From Bradyrhizobium sp. CB1650 (GTDB taxonomy: Bacteria; Pseudomonadota; Alphaproteobacteria; Rhizobiales; Xanthobacteraceae), in contig NZ_CP121695.1 of NCBI RefSeq assembly GCF_029761915.1, forward strand, positions 7,655,501-7,719,500: a DNA stretch of 64,000 bases. The letters are read 5' to 3'. Made by a program: the position numbers and the translations under genes. How positions within the stretch are numbered: position 1 is the first letter of the stretch; each line of letters opens with the position of its first letter. The notes beneath the pieces were generated by a model that did not search any database, was not told the DNA's origin, and was given only the letters and a program-made list of their open reading frames with translations. Positions 1 through 11,019 of the stretch are shown here, one piece after another.

Positions 1-383
1 GCACACTGCAAACACTGATGCAGTCCAGCTACATCAACTCGGGCTGAGGTTTCGGCTTCTGCATGGCATCTCGTAAAATTCTGTCAGCGCTCATAGCCCA
101 GCTGCTGTTCGATACTGCGGAGGAGCCGGAGCATCACGTCAATCTCGAAAGTTGCGCCTCACGCGATGCGCCGGACGCGTCACCATTCGCTAACCTGGCG
201 ACATTCTCGGCGATTTGCGACGTGGACGAGAGTATTCGTGCGAATAACTGAAATACGCCAGCTGAAATAAGCTGCCTGTAGGCGGTCATTTTCTTGAGCT
301 GCGCTACAGACGTTCCGACTCAGAAATTCTTTTGCGATTGCCTAGCCCGAATCTTCGGCAGGCCTTCCTCTCCTAACACCGTA

Positions 384-587
384 TTAGAAAGAGCATTCAA
401 CTTCAATGATGGAGATGTCCTGATCGATCTGAGCTATTGTTGCCTTGCAGTCGAAACCCGTCCTCGCCTTCAAATCCATCGCCAACCGACATCGATGCAT
501 CATTAGATCCTCAAGGGACTGACGGTCCTTCAATCGAATAAAGCCCTCTACAATCAACTCCATCGCATGTGACATAACACGACTCAC
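384..587 (-). CDS. small hypothetical protein
   Basis: This 67-residue ORF has balanced composition, with alternating acidic and basic helical stretches and a few cysteines. No signal peptide, membrane segment or known domain is visible. The start could also be the second methionine five codons in. It stands alone, with no operon partner within 300 bases on its strand. I do not recognise the family. It is listed because its amino-acid make-up is protein-like, unlike the surrounding frames; it may still be a chance ORF. Confidence 0.35.
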   Translation of the reverse strand: MSRVMSHAMELIVEGFIRLKDRQSLEDLMMHRCRLAMDLKARTGFDCKATIAQIDQDISIIEVECSF

Positions 588-903
588 TAAAATGTCTGAA
601 AACAGAGAGACATCATAGATCTGCTTGCTCCTTCGTCAACGCTTGGAAGCAGCAAAGCGATAAACGCGTTGATAGCACCCGCAGCCAAATTAGGTCAGTA
701 CATCTCTAAAGTAGATTGCCGGTGTCGTTGTACGAAACATTCCAATCTGTGGCCGGAGCAACACGCTCGGGCGGTAAATGAACTCTTGGTACTTTCCGTA
801 CTTTTTCTGGCGACGCGCCGCGCTGGATTTGGATTTTAATCGTTGGCGAGACAGGCACGGGGAGACTCTTCGTTCGCGCTCACTTGGTCGGAAGAGGTGC
901 GAT

Positions 904-1080
904 ATGAATCATGACGATAACGGAAATCGCCATGAGGTGTCGGTGATGACGGACGAACAGCACGAGCTGGAACACTGCAAGCAAGAGATTGCTCGTCTCA
1001 AACAGCTGGTTGTGCGCCTTTCTGCAATTGTGTTGCGCAACGTCGTAAGAGACGGCGAGAACCGAAAGGAACGCGCGTGA
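904..1080 (+). CDS. small coiled-coil-like hypothetical protein
   Basis: The frame is open from 778, but the composition becomes protein-like only from the ATG at 904, giving 58 residues. A start at 946 (MTDEQHELEHC) is also possible. From about residue 15 the sequence shows a leucine/isoleucine heptad-like pattern rich in E, Q and K (HELEHCKQEIARLKQLV), which suggests a short amphipathic helix or coiled coil and hence a small dimerising or adaptor protein. The function is unknown. Two strong hairpins lie about 80 bases downstream and may end its transcript. Confidence 0.5.
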   Translation: MNHDDNGNRHEVSVMTDEQHELEHCKQEIARLKQLVVRLSAIVLRNVVRDGENRKERA

Positions 1081-1157
1081 GTCTCTGGCCGCCCACCGAA
1101 CGCCAGCCACGGAGGGAAACGAACGTTGCGTCGTAGCGCGCTGTTCTTGGCAGCGCG

Positions 1158-1212
1158 GCTCCCTCCGGGAGGCAGGGAGCAGCCCCGTCCTTATCTCCAT
1201 AAGGGCGGGGCT
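1158..1212 (+). terminator. tandem stem-loops, possible terminator
   Basis: Two hairpins sit back to back. The first pairs 1158-1164 with 1174-1180 (GCTCCCT/AGGGAGC). The second pairs 1181-1194 with 1199-1212: a 14-bp stem with one G-U pair and a CTCC tetraloop. A weak pyrimidine tract follows (ATTCTCTTTAT), so intrinsic termination of the small gene ending at 1080 is plausible but not certain. Confidence 0.5.
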
Positions 1213-1619
1213 CCGATTCTCTTTATGGGAGCCATCCCGCAATATCGGCGATTCAGCCGCCCACTTTATAATGCGGTCGTCAATCTAAAACACAACGAGG
1301 GTGTGTGGGCGTGCATCGAGATAGTTTGAATAGAGGCAGCGCCCTGCCTGGCAATCATTCCGGCGCTTTCGAGCGAGTAATACCTGTTCATTCCAGAACT
1401 GAGCTACACACGATTGAAACAAGTTGGCTGCCATTCGCCCCAGTCCAGCACTTAAGTATTCATTGCATTGAAACGGATATCTGCCCTGCCTGGTGGTGCC
1501 AAGCGTAAAGGTCTATGATGCGATCTACAAGAAGCTGATCAGTCGGCTCGACTTTGCTGACGTCAGCTCGTTCATTAGCATGGAAGTGCTGAAGTTTACG
1601 ACCACGGTACCGTTGGCCT

Positions 1620-3743
1620 TTAGGGTGCGCCTTCCGGTGGCTCGGGGCAAAGCCGCCTGGATGCATAAGTGTATTCCAGAGCCAGCCGGCGTGCACGTTC
1701 GATGAGATCTGCGGCAGTGCTGTGCCCCCCGTCGATGTTCTCAAAGTAGAAATAAGATTCACCGAGCGCAGCGAGCTTCGCGGCGGCCTTACGGCCGTGC
1801 GCAGGATGCACGCGGTCGTCCTTGGTGGAGGTAAGAATGAAACGCTCCGGGTAGGTCTTGCCCGGTACCAGCATTTGGTACGGCGAGTAGGCTTCGATCC
1901 ACTCTCGTTGTTCGGGAATGGCCGGGTCGCCATACTCGGCGGTCCAGGACGCGCCCGCGCCCAAGTAGGTGAATCGAAGCATGTCCAACAGCGGCGCCCC
2001 TATGATCGCCGCGTTGAAAAGCTCGGGGCGCTGGGTTATTGCAGCGCCGACCAGCAGGCCCCCTTGGCTGGCGCCGATCACGCCGAGCCGGCGCGGACTT
2101 GTGACTTTCCGACGGATCAGATCGTCAGCGACGGCGATAAAATCATCCCACGTCTTTTGCTTCGTTGCTCCCTGGCCAGCCCGGTGCCATGGTGGACCGA
2201 ACTCGCCGCCTCCCCGCAGGTTGGCAACAACATACGCATTCCCCTGCTCAAGCCAAAGTCGACCCAGAGGTCCCTCATAGGAAGGGAGACGCGGAACCTG
2301 AAACCCGCCATAACCATCGAGAAGCGTCGGGGTCGATCCGTCGAATCTTGCGCTCCTGGGCCGCACCAGAGAGTAGGGGATCCGCGTGCCATCGCGCGAA
2401 GTCGCCTCGAGCTGCTCCACGACATGCTTCGATGCGTCGAACGTCGCAGGTGCCGTCTTCAAGAGCTCGAGCCGTTTGCTTTCGGCATCAAAGTACCACA
2501 GCGATGTTGGCGTGAGATAGTTCGAGACGGTAAACGTCATTTCATCGTTTTGCGCGGAAGTGGCTGATAGCCTTACGGTCGCATTCTTCGGCAGTGGGAC
2601 TGGTGTGGCATGCCATGCACCTTGATCGTACCTGTAGACGAACGCCTTGCTTTGAAGGTTGTCAAGAATGGTCAAGACCAGGAAATTCCTGGTGGTGCCA
2701 AATCCGCTGAGTGCCTGCCGGCAGTTGGGCTGGAAAACGACAGAGGGTTTCGCACGCAGCGGATCCTGCTTCCATTCGGCCAAATCATACGAGATCATTG
2801 AGCCGGCCTTGAAGCTGGTATCGCCGGAGCGGATCCAGTCTTCCTCCAGTTTGACAAGTAGCCGGCCACTCGCGATCCCGACGATCAAGGCCTTCTTTGG
2901 CAGATCGAGCTCGATCGGCCCGGCGGGCCCGAACAGCACATACTGCCGCTCGAAGAAGTTGATTTGACGGACCACGCCGGTTACATCCATCCGCCCTGCT
3001 CCAAGCACAAAGGACAAGGTCTTGAAGTCGGTGTGCTGGCCGCGAAAGACTTCGCGCGCCTGATCGAGCGGCTGAGCTCGCTTGAGTTCCTTCAACACGA
3101 AAGGGAAGCCGGCCTCGGTCGTGGTCCCCTCGCCCCAATCACGTGCAACAAGGACGGTGTCACGATCAATCCAGCTGACGCTCTGCTTGCCCTCGGGCAG
3201 TTGGAATCCACCTGCAACAAAGCTTTTGGCTTCGCTGTCGAACTCGCGTATGGACACGGCATCCTTGCCACCGTCGGAGAGTTTGACGAGGCAGCGCCGC
3301 CCAAGGCAGCTGCGACCCTTGTAGACCCAGTTCTTGTTCTCGGCGAGAGCGAGCGCGTCAAAGTCCAGGATGGTCTCCCATCGGGGATCCTGGCCGCGGT
3401 AGCTCTCAAGCGTAGTGCGCCGCCAGATGCCGCGCACGTGGCTCTCGTCTTGCCAGAAAGTTTCGAGACCTTGCCGTTTCAGCGAAACGGACGGAATCCG
3501 ATCTTTTGCCTGGAGGATCGTCAGCGCGTCCCGGTAAAAGCGATCGTAGCGAGGATCCGATTGCAGCAAGCCGAGTGTCTTTTCGTTCTCGGCCTGTGCC
3601 CAGGCCAATGCGCGCGGCCCCTCGACCTCCTCGAGCCAGAGGAACGGATCGTCCACTGGGGCCGCACCAGACTCCCCGTGGAGCAGCGCGACTGTGAGAC
3701 ACATCATCGAGAGCAACGCGACGCGCACAAGGGACTTCTTCAT
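1620..3743 (-). CDS. prolyl oligopeptidase family serine peptidase (S9A), exported, copy 1
   Basis: A 707-residue protein that begins at an ATG preceded by GAGG; the longer upstream frame is not needed. Residues 1-30 form a Sec signal peptide (MKKSL, then a hydrophobic core ending near AAP). A beta-propeller region of about 400 residues follows, then a C-terminal alpha/beta-hydrolase domain. The catalytic triad is visible: Ser about 559 in GASQGG, Asp about 643 in KDDRVHP and His about 674 in GGHS. S9A enzymes cut short proline-containing peptides, so this copy should act in the periplasm. A close paralogue lies at 6404-8518 on the same strand. It appears monocistronic. Confidence 0.88.
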   Translation of the reverse strand: MKKSLVRVALLSMMCLTVALLHGESGAAPVDDPFLWLEEVEGPRALAWAQAENEKTLGLLQSDPRYDRFYRDALTILQAKDRIPSVSLKRQGLETFWQDESHVRGIWRRTTLESYRGQDPRWETILDFDALALAENKNWVYKGRSCLGRRCLVKLSDGGKDAVSIREFDSEAKSFVAGGFQLPEGKQSVSWIDRDTVLVARDWGEGTTTEAGFPFVLKELKRAQPLDQAREVFRGQHTDFKTLSFVLGAGRMDVTGVVRQINFFERQYVLFGPAGPIELDLPKKALIVGIASGRLLVKLEEDWIRSGDTSFKAGSMISYDLAEWKQDPLRAKPSVVFQPNCRQALSGFGTTRNFLVLTILDNLQSKAFVYRYDQGAWHATPVPLPKNATVRLSATSAQNDEMTFTVSNYLTPTSLWYFDAESKRLELLKTAPATFDASKHVVEQLEATSRDGTRIPYSLVRPRSARFDGSTPTLLDGYGGFQVPRLPSYEGPLGRLWLEQGNAYVVANLRGGGEFGPPWHRAGQGATKQKTWDDFIAVADDLIRRKVTSPRRLGVIGASQGGLLVGAAITQRPELFNAAIIGAPLLDMLRFTYLGAGASWTAEYGDPAIPEQREWIEAYSPYQMLVPGKTYPERFILTSTKDDRVHPAHGRKAAAKLAALGESYFYFENIDGGHSTAADLIERARRLALEYTYASRRLCPEPPEGAP

Positions 3744-4077
3744 TTGGCTTATCCTCAGACCAGGCACGCAGGCCGAGCCCGCAAGTTCTTGCAAGTGGGC
3801 GAACGTAGCGAAATTCGTGTTGGGATCGTGCACGCGCCGTGTCGCGCCGCCCGCAGCTCGATTTGTGCAAGCAGCATGCCGCCGACAAACAGCAGGTTTC
3901 CGCCGCATCGTGCCGCATCGCCATGCCAGAATCCCGACATTGGCTCTGAAGCTGACAATCAGGTGTCCGCCGAGTAACGTTTCGCCGTCACCCTTTGAAG
4001 CCGCCGCTGGAGCGCATCAGCAGCGCGATGTTGCGGCGGGGCTGCTTCACGCTTGCGTTCGGACAGAGGGCGTGTGA

Positions 4078-5453
4078 GCTGTTAGCCGCCTGAGTGTTGG
4101 CGGCGTGATTTGCGAGCGAGCATCGTGCGATAAAGAGAGCTCGTTGAGCAGTAGCCAAATCGCCGTCGGGAAAAGGCCGTGTTCATGGCACATCTGCGAA
4201 CGCTGATTTGACGATAACGCAATAGGACACTACCAGCTTAGTTTCGTTGAGACGCTGGAAAGCAACGTGAAGCGAGGGCCAAACTTATCTATCTCCTTCC
4301 AAGCGCAGGGATTTCGGGATGCGCTGCGCTTTTGCGCCTGAGATAAAGGACACGCGTACGCGATCACCCGATATAATTGACGATCAATTCCATGTAACGC
4401 CCCCCCAACCGTGCCGTGTCGGACCAGCCGGGCGCCCTTGAGGCTGACGAATACTGGCGCGGGCGATCTCGCTCTACATCTGCGAATTCAGATTGAAGCC
4501 TTAGTCAAGTGCGGGAGTGGGGATAGGGACTTTCCAGGCTTCCAGCTAGATCGCCGTTCTCATGACCTCCAATCAGCCGATCCTGATAGTTCTGATCGAC
4601 CGGGATTCGGACTTTGCATCTTAGAGCGGTTCGTTGAACGTCGGGCGGGAAGAAGCCCTTTCGGATACCCCGAGATCCTGATTGTAAGACCGCGGGGGGC
4701 CGGCCCGATCAGACGGTCCGCGAGGCCGCCGACCCCGCTGGTTTGATCTGGGGCCTGGACCGAGCCACCATCATCGTCGAGATCCAGCGTGCGCCGGACC
4801 TGCCGCGGCGATGCAGACGGCGGTCGGCGAAAACAATCGGCCAAGTTGCTCCTTGCTCACCGGCTCGGCAAGTTGCTGAGCCTGCCGCGTATCACCCATG
4901 GCTGCGCACTATAGATCGAAATGTGATCCGGGTGCCGGCAAGCCTCGTTTTCGTTACGAGGTTTCGCATAGTCCGGGATAGCAAATTTGGACATCTATAA
5001 ACTTGCCCCGCCGCATCAAGCCAATGCGGCTTTGTTTACACCGGCCCTCGAAGGCTCACCGGCATCAACGTAGCAGAACGGACCTGCAGCCTCAGCGCAG
5101 CCGGCCAGTATGCCATAACGGACGAACCCGGTTGTGCGAGCACCTTCATGCCCTACATGCATCACGCCTGGACAGGGGGAGCAACAGCCCGGCGGCGTGC
5201 ACTTCGCGGCGCGTTGGTCACGAACGTACGGTTCGGGCCGTTCGTGGCGGCTGGAATATCCACGCCCCACACTGCGACCGGGCTTGCAACGCCTGTAACT
5301 CTGACGGCAGTGATCGATCGACGGCCTCAAGAGACAGCCTCATGGCTGGAAAAGACCGTCGAAAGGCCAAACGCCCGGCGCGCCGTCACAAGGCATCGCC
5401 CGACGAGTGCGAGATCACGCTTTGTAGAGAGCAATTTCCGGAGGCGAGGCGGA
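4078..5453. other. no convincing gene
   Basis: Several short overlapping frames exist on both strands, but none looks like a protein family and none has a good ribosome-binding site. It reads as eroded intergenic DNA. No repeat or RNA gene was seen. Confidence 0.5.
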
Positions 5454-5660
5454 TCAGCCTACCCGGAGATCCTCAGCTGACATCTTACCCGAACGCCCGG
5501 CCTTGAGCTGATAACTTACCCGGGCCCCCTCTTCGAGAGTGGTGTAACCGGCCCTTTCGACGGCACCGATGTGCACGAAGACATCGGGACCTCCGTCCTC
5601 AGGCCTGATGAACCCATAACCTTTGGTCGAGTTGAACCACTTCACAATACCCATTGCCAC
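5454..5660 (-). CDS. cold-shock-domain protein
   Basis: A 68-residue single cold-shock domain, the usual length for the CspA family. The RNA-binding motifs RNP1 (KGYGFI) and RNP2 (VFVHI) are intact, and the N-terminus GIVKWFN is typical. The start is a GTG at 5660, eight bases after GGAG; an ATG two codons later is the alternative. Family members bind single-stranded RNA/DNA and act as RNA chaperones in the cytoplasm. It is alone between the two oligopeptidase genes. Relatives in rhizobia are numerous, so a cspA-type gene name is not assigned. Confidence 0.9.
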   Translation of the reverse strand: MAMGIVKWFNSTKGYGFIRPEDGGPDVFVHIGAVERAGYTTLEEGARVSYQLKAGRSGKMSAEDLRVG

Positions 5661-6403
5661 GGCGGCGTCTCCATAGTGAACCGTTGTGATCTAGCGAAGA
5701 GTCTCCCGGCCATCAAGATGGTCGGCAATAGACGCCCAGCGTCGCTGCGCTGGTCACGTGTTCGTTTTTTATCACGTGGTCTAGCTGCGGCCGCATTGTG
5801 CAAGCAACAAGAGTGGCCTGACGTCGACGACGCTTCGCCTCAAGGCTTCCGCCCGCATGTACGTCTTGACTTTCGCTTCACTCGCCGCGCGCCAACGTCT
5901 TACAGAAGCGCTGCGAAGCCTCGAACATGCCACGCTCATCCAGAGCCGGCGGATGGTTTTCATCGACGTTGAACAATAGGGCGGCCGTGAACTCCTTTGC
6001 GCAGTCTGGAGCAGGATTATCAATCCGCGCATGCCTGTATTGAAGCTACCTGACATGCTTTCTCAAGCACGAAGACCTCGCAGGGCCGCGCGGCTGTTCG
6101 TGTTTGGACGTCAACCGCACGTCGCGCCCCGTCGAACGAACAGGATCTGCCGAGACAATCCTGAAGGAAGCGCATTTGGCAGTTATCCGCTCGTCATGTT
6201 GTATTGGGAAGCCAGCAAACCCGCTCGGCAACGGTGGAGCCTGTCCAAACCAGTAACTTGCGCATCTGACGAACTTCGTCGCGCCGCCGGCGGCTCTTCA
6301 GCCTCTCGCCTTGGGTTCAACGAATTCAGCTGAGCACCGTGAAGACGTTGAGATAACCAATGGTCTGCATTTTATCTGCTTCGATCAGCCCGTTGACCGA
6401 ATT
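5661..6403. other. no convincing gene
   Basis: Short frames on both strands are low-complexity, arginine-rich and unrelated to known proteins. The region includes the upstream region of the cold-shock gene and the downstream end of the second oligopeptidase gene. Confidence 0.5.
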
Positions 6404-8518
6404 TTACTCAGAACAAAGCCGCCTCGATGCATAGGTGTATTCAAGGGCCAGTTGACGCGCATATTCCCTGAGGTTGGCGGCGGCGCTGTGCCCCCCGTCG
6501 ATGTTCTCGTAATAGAAGTAAGGCTGGCCCAGCGCGGCGAGCCTCGCGGCAGCCTTGCGGCCGTGCGCTGGATGCACGCGGTCGTCCTTGGTCGAGGTAA
6601 GAATTAAGGGAGCGGGATAGGTCTTGCCCGCCACCAGCTTCTGGTAGGGCGAGTATCCTTCGATCCAGGCACGCTGCTCGGCAATGGCGGGGTCACCGTA
6701 CTCGCCGATCCAGGAGGCGCCCGCGCCCAGTTTGGTGTATCGAAGCATGTCAAACAGCGGCACCTGGATGATCGCCGCGTTGAAGAGCTCGGGACGTTGG
6801 GTGATTGCGGCGCCAACGAGCAGGCCGCCCTGGCTGCCGCCAATGACACCTAGCCGGCGTGGACTCGTGATCTTGCGGCGGATCAGGTCCTCGGCGACGG
6901 CAATGAAATCATCCCATGTGGTCTGCTTCGTTGCCGCCTGGGCCGCTTCATGCCATTGTGGGCCGAACTCGCCGCCCCCGCGCAGGTTCGCAACGACATA
7001 GGCATTGCCCTGTTCGAGCCATAGCCGCCCCAACGGTCCCAGATAAGAGGGCAAAAGAGAAACCTGGAAACCGCCATAGCCGTAGAGAAGCGTCGGGATC
7101 GTGCCATCAAACCTTGCGTTCTTGGGCCGCACCAGAAAATAGGGAATTGACGTGCCATCACGCGAAGTGGCTTCGAGCTGCTCCACGACATGGTTCGACG
7201 CATCGAAGGCAGAGGGTGTCTTCTTCAACTCCTCAAGGCTTTCGCGTTCGGCATCAAAATACCAGACCGAGGTTGGTCTGAGATAGCTCGAGACAGCGAA
7301 CATGGCCTGGTCCGCCTCATCGGAGGCGGCTGACAAGCTGACATTTGCATGTTCCGGCAGCGGGATCGGCGTCGCCGACCAAGCTCCCTGATCGTACTTA
7401 TAAACGAACGCTTTGCTCTGAACGTTCTCAAGGATCGTCATGATCAACAAATTCTTTGTGGCGCCTACCCCGCTCAGGGCCCGGCGGGGCCCAGGTTGGA
7501 AGACGAGCGAAGCTTTGGCGCGCAGCGGATCCTGTTTCCATTCGTCCAGGTCATACGAGATCACCGAGCCCGCCGTGAAGCGGTTGTCCTCGGACGGCGC
7601 CCAGTCCTCGTCAAGTTTCACAAGCAGACGGCCGCACGCGAGCGTGACGATCTCGGCCTTCTTCGGCAGATTGAGCTTGACGGACCCATCGGGGCGGAAG
7701 ACCACATATTCGGACTCGAAAGAGCTGATTGCGCGGATCGCGCCGGTCGCATGAATATGACCCTCGCTGTCACGAAGCACGAAGGGGGACGCCCTAACGT
7801 CGGTGGGCTCGCCACGAAAGATCTCGCGAGCCTCACTGAGCGGCTGAGCGCGTTTGAGCTCCTTCACCACAAAGGGGTAGCCGGCTTGCGTCAAGGTCCC
7901 CTCGCCCCAGTCCTGTGCAACAAGGAGTGTGTCACGATCGACCCAGCTCACATGCTGCTTGCCCTCTGGGAGATAAAAGCCACCCGCAACGAAGGTCTTG
8001 GCGTCGCGGTCGAACTCTCGTATGGACGCGGCATCCTTGCCGCCATCGGAAAGACTAATCAGGCAGAGGCGCTCTTCAGGCGGAAGGCAGCTGCTACCAT
8101 GAAAGATCCAATTCCTGTTCTCGGCGACCGCCAAGGCGTCCACGTCGAGAATGGTTTCCCACTGTGGGTCTTTGCTACGATAGCTCTCGAGCGTGGTGCG
8201 CCGCCAGACGCCGCGCACCTGGTTCTCGTCTTGCCAGAAATTCTCCAACCCGCGCCGTTTCAATGAAACATATGCGATCCGATCCTTGGCCTGCAGGATG
8301 GAGAGCGCCTGTCCGTAGAAGTGCCCATAGCGAGGATCTGACTGAAGCACCCCGAGCGTCTTCTCGTTCTCGGCGCGAGTCCAAGCCACTGCGTTTGGCC
8401 CTTCGATCTCCTCGAGCCAAAGGAATGGGTCATCAGTCACCGCCGCATCCGTTCGCAGCGCAGTGGAGGCGAAGCAGGCAATCGAAAGCAACGTGGCGGA
8501 GAGGAGTGATGTCTTCAT
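6404..8518 (-). CDS. prolyl oligopeptidase family serine peptidase (S9A), exported, copy 2
   Basis: A 704-residue paralogue of the protein at 1620-3743, collinear over its whole length and visibly similar in DNA. The ATG is preceded by GGAG at seven bases. A signal peptide covers about residues 1-26 (ending near TDA). The catalytic triad is intact: Ser about 562 (GGSQGG), Asp about 646 (KDDRVHP) and His about 677 (GGHS). It should hydrolyse proline-containing oligopeptides in the periplasm. The two genes probably arose by tandem duplication and then diverged, since most differences are conservative substitutions. Confidence 0.88.
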   Translation of the reverse strand: MKTSLLSATLLSIACFASTALRTDAAVTDDPFLWLEEIEGPNAVAWTRAENEKTLGVLQSDPRYGHFYGQALSILQAKDRIAYVSLKRRGLENFWQDENQVRGVWRRTTLESYRSKDPQWETILDVDALAVAENRNWIFHGSSCLPPEERLCLISLSDGGKDAASIREFDRDAKTFVAGGFYLPEGKQHVSWVDRDTLLVAQDWGEGTLTQAGYPFVVKELKRAQPLSEAREIFRGEPTDVRASPFVLRDSEGHIHATGAIRAISSFESEYVVFRPDGSVKLNLPKKAEIVTLACGRLLVKLDEDWAPSEDNRFTAGSVISYDLDEWKQDPLRAKASLVFQPGPRRALSGVGATKNLLIMTILENVQSKAFVYKYDQGAWSATPIPLPEHANVSLSAASDEADQAMFAVSSYLRPTSVWYFDAERESLEELKKTPSAFDASNHVVEQLEATSRDGTSIPYFLVRPKNARFDGTIPTLLYGYGGFQVSLLPSYLGPLGRLWLEQGNAYVVANLRGGGEFGPQWHEAAQAATKQTTWDDFIAVAEDLIRRKITSPRRLGVIGGSQGGLLVGAAITQRPELFNAAIIQVPLFDMLRYTKLGAGASWIGEYGDPAIAEQRAWIEGYSPYQKLVAGKTYPAPLILTSTKDDRVHPAHGRKAAARLAALGQPYFYYENIDGGHSAAANLREYARQLALEYTYASRRLCSE

Positions 8519-9673
8519 GGATTCGCTCCGGCTAAGGTCGAGAGGGCCACGCTCGCGGGCCGCGGCGCGTCAAGCAGAAGCGGCGGAAAGCACGCAAACG
8601 CATGACATAGCGCGGCTTGCACTATGTGGCGGGCCGTTCACTGCAAGCTGCGTGCCGGCTAAAGAGTCGCAAGTTTCAGCCGTTCGGAGCTGCACGACCC
8701 TGTTCGGTTGCCGACATTGGTTGCCAAGCGGACATCACAGTGTGTCGGCGAACCGCCTACCAGACAGAGCCAGCGATTTTGATCTTCAGTGGCAAAAACC
8801 CGGGAGGCAGCGATGCTGCTTTCCTCCGCATATGAGCTTGTTCCTTCTCGCTGGCGTCACCGGGCAGACTTGTCGACGGGCATCATCCCCAAAGAGCAGC
8901 GCATTGATCAGCAGCCAGGTCGACATCGGCAAGGGTGGTATGCATGGCGACCTTCGACTCGTTGACTGCAAGCGTTGCCCATTTGGACGAGCTTTTTCCT
9001 CGCGAAATCCACTAGTCACGCCGAAAGATCGGCTCGTTAACTGATTGCCGAGAGGATTGTGCTCGAGACGAGGAGAGTAAAAGCGCCCTAGAAACGGCCT
9101 ACGTTGCAACACGTCTTGAGATTGAGCCAGCAATCAACAACAGGTACAAGCACCAGATCAGGTTCTTCGGCGCAAAACAGCGAAATGAAGCTGGGCATCA
9201 GCAGCAATTGAGGGAGCTACGGTCCAGCTTAAACGATCCTGATCCACCCGGCGGGGACCCACGCACGAGCCGTGGTCCTCATCGAAGCCCTAATACACAA
9301 AGAAGATCAAGGGCGAGATTTTCGATCGAGAATGCCCGCTGCAGGATCATCCGGGCTGGTTCAAGGCTAGTGCAACCCCTACTGCGAACTGTTCCGTAAC
9401 GGTGCTGTGCGGCCCAGAGCAAGCGCCGCTTTCCGTGGCGGAACGATCAACGGGCAGCAGCGCGCCGACTGGCGCCGCCACCACTCGCATCAACGTCGTT
9501 TAGATAGAACCTAAGTTGACTGTATCGCCCCTTCTGACGGGCCACTCGCATGATGTCTTGATTTCATGCGGCCCTGCGCCGCCGGCAAGAACCGCGTCAG
9601 CGCCAAAGCCTGGATTGCTCCTCCGCGACGGAAGTGTGAATTGGGAAATCGATTATTTGGAAAATCGACAATT
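8519..9673. other. no convincing gene
   Basis: No frame in this stretch of more than 1 kb resembles a known protein. ORFs of 70-190 codons are arginine/serine-rich frames overlapping one another on both strands, typical of noncoding GC-rich DNA. Confidence 0.5.
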
Positions 9674-10647
9674 TCACTTTTTGCTTAAGTTTAGTTTGGT
9701 TGTGAACGCGCTGGTTCCTATAGCTATGCCTATCACGCACACAAAATATCCGAGAGTTGCCCTCATTGTCGTCGACTCTCCAAACACAACGTACGCCCAG
9801 GCCGCCGTAATCACGGGAGTAAGATAGATCAGGGTTGCAACTTCACTCGCCGTATTTTCCCGTAGGCAGAACCAGTAAAGTCCATAACCCACGGCGGTCG
9901 AGATAGTTACGAACCACAGGACGACAGTGGCAAATTGCGCCGTCATGTGAGGAGCGAGCCTTCCATCCAGAAAGGCCAAGCGGAGCATACAAAGCGCTGA
10001 GACCGCGCTTTGTACTGCTAATGCAGGAAAAATGGACATAGAATTGGCACTCAGCTTTGAAATAAGCGTCGCCAACACCAGACATAGAGTAGCTGCTACC
10101 GCCAATCCATAGGCCGAAGGCGGGCATGCCCTGTTGGCCCTCCCGTTGCAAGTGCTACACCTGCAAGAGCAATCAAAGACCCCAGCCACTTTCTGGCAGA
10201 AATCCTCTCGCCTAATACAGGCCCAGCGCAAATGGTCGTTGCAAGAGGCTGCAATGCACTTATCAATGCTGCCGTTCCAGGAGGCAGGCCTGTTGCGACG
10301 GCCTTTACTGCAAAAGTAGTGGAACAGAACATTGCTAAGAAGCCAAGACAGCCTTGGTTCGCAACGTCGCGGAGCGCCACCCCTCGGATCAATGTCAAGC
10401 CCAGCCATGGAGAGAATATGACTGCAGCTATTGCGAACCTCCAGAAGAGGACCAAGTAAACCGATTCTCCGCCATTGATCATCCGTGCACCGATGAAACC
10501 TGAGCTCCATGCCAAAACAAGCCCGGCCTGTACAAGAACTTTCTTGACACTCTTCACGCCTGGAATCCTCCCAGCGATGGTGCTGTTGTTAGATGATCCC
10601 TCAGGATCGGCTATGTTGGCGAAACGATTGAAAATGCCAGCGAACAT
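9674..10647 (-). pseudogene. EamA/DMT-family transporter, frameshifted
   Basis: Two frames together make one drug/metabolite transporter. The first (10647 to about 10115) gives the N-terminal EamA repeat: hydrophobic helices such as AGLVLAWSSGFIGA and the conserved W-R-F region, ending in ATGGPTGHARLRP. The second frame continues with YGLAVAATLCLVLATL and ends at 9674 with the last transmembrane helix. The shift is a one-base change near 10105-10125. Intact family members have about 300 residues and ten helices, and the joined product fits that. Unless the shift is a sequencing error, the gene is inactive. Confidence 0.75.
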
Positions 10648-10928
10648 TTCGGCGCCGACGTGTCCGCGTAAGCATGGTTGCGTTCGCAGATCGCGTTCGT
10701 CATCGGCGCGGGAACCACGTCAAGAACATACGAGCGTGAGGTGCCGCTTCGCGAGCATTCCAACGGATCAACATTTGCACTGCGCTCGGCTGAAAGCATG
10801 TTTCGCGGCTAAGCTCGCCTAACGTCCCTCGAACTAATGTGGGCTCCAAGATTGCGGAAGGCATTTCGCGGACCCCCATGGCTGCGCAGTAGACACGACC
10901 TTGTATCGGATCATCGCGTCTGAGTTGG

Positions 10929-10958
10929 AAGGCTTCCGGCGGACATGCCGAAAGCCTT
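10929..10958 (-). terminator. hairpin downstream of the porin gene
   Basis: The inverted repeat AAGGCTTCCGG / CCGAAAGCCTT pairs over 10 of 11 bases with an 8-base loop, 62 bases beyond the porin stop codon. No clear T-run follows on either strand, so it may be an mRNA-stabilising hairpin rather than a strict intrinsic terminator. Confidence 0.45.
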
Positions 10959-11019
10959 CTTGGAGGTTAACGTTGATCTATAGGGCCGTTACTTTTCTCC
11001 TTTCGCTAGCTCGCAAGAT

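Noticed and set aside
1..47. Possible C-terminal end of a gene entering the window (TLQTLMQSSYINSG then stop)
   Set aside because: Too short to assign or to separate from a random open frame.
1722..2567. 281-codon plus-strand ORF inside the first oligopeptidase gene
   Set aside because: It is the antisense frame of a clearly coding gene and shows no family resemblance; the same holds for the long plus-strand frames at 2964-3977 and 7349-8266.
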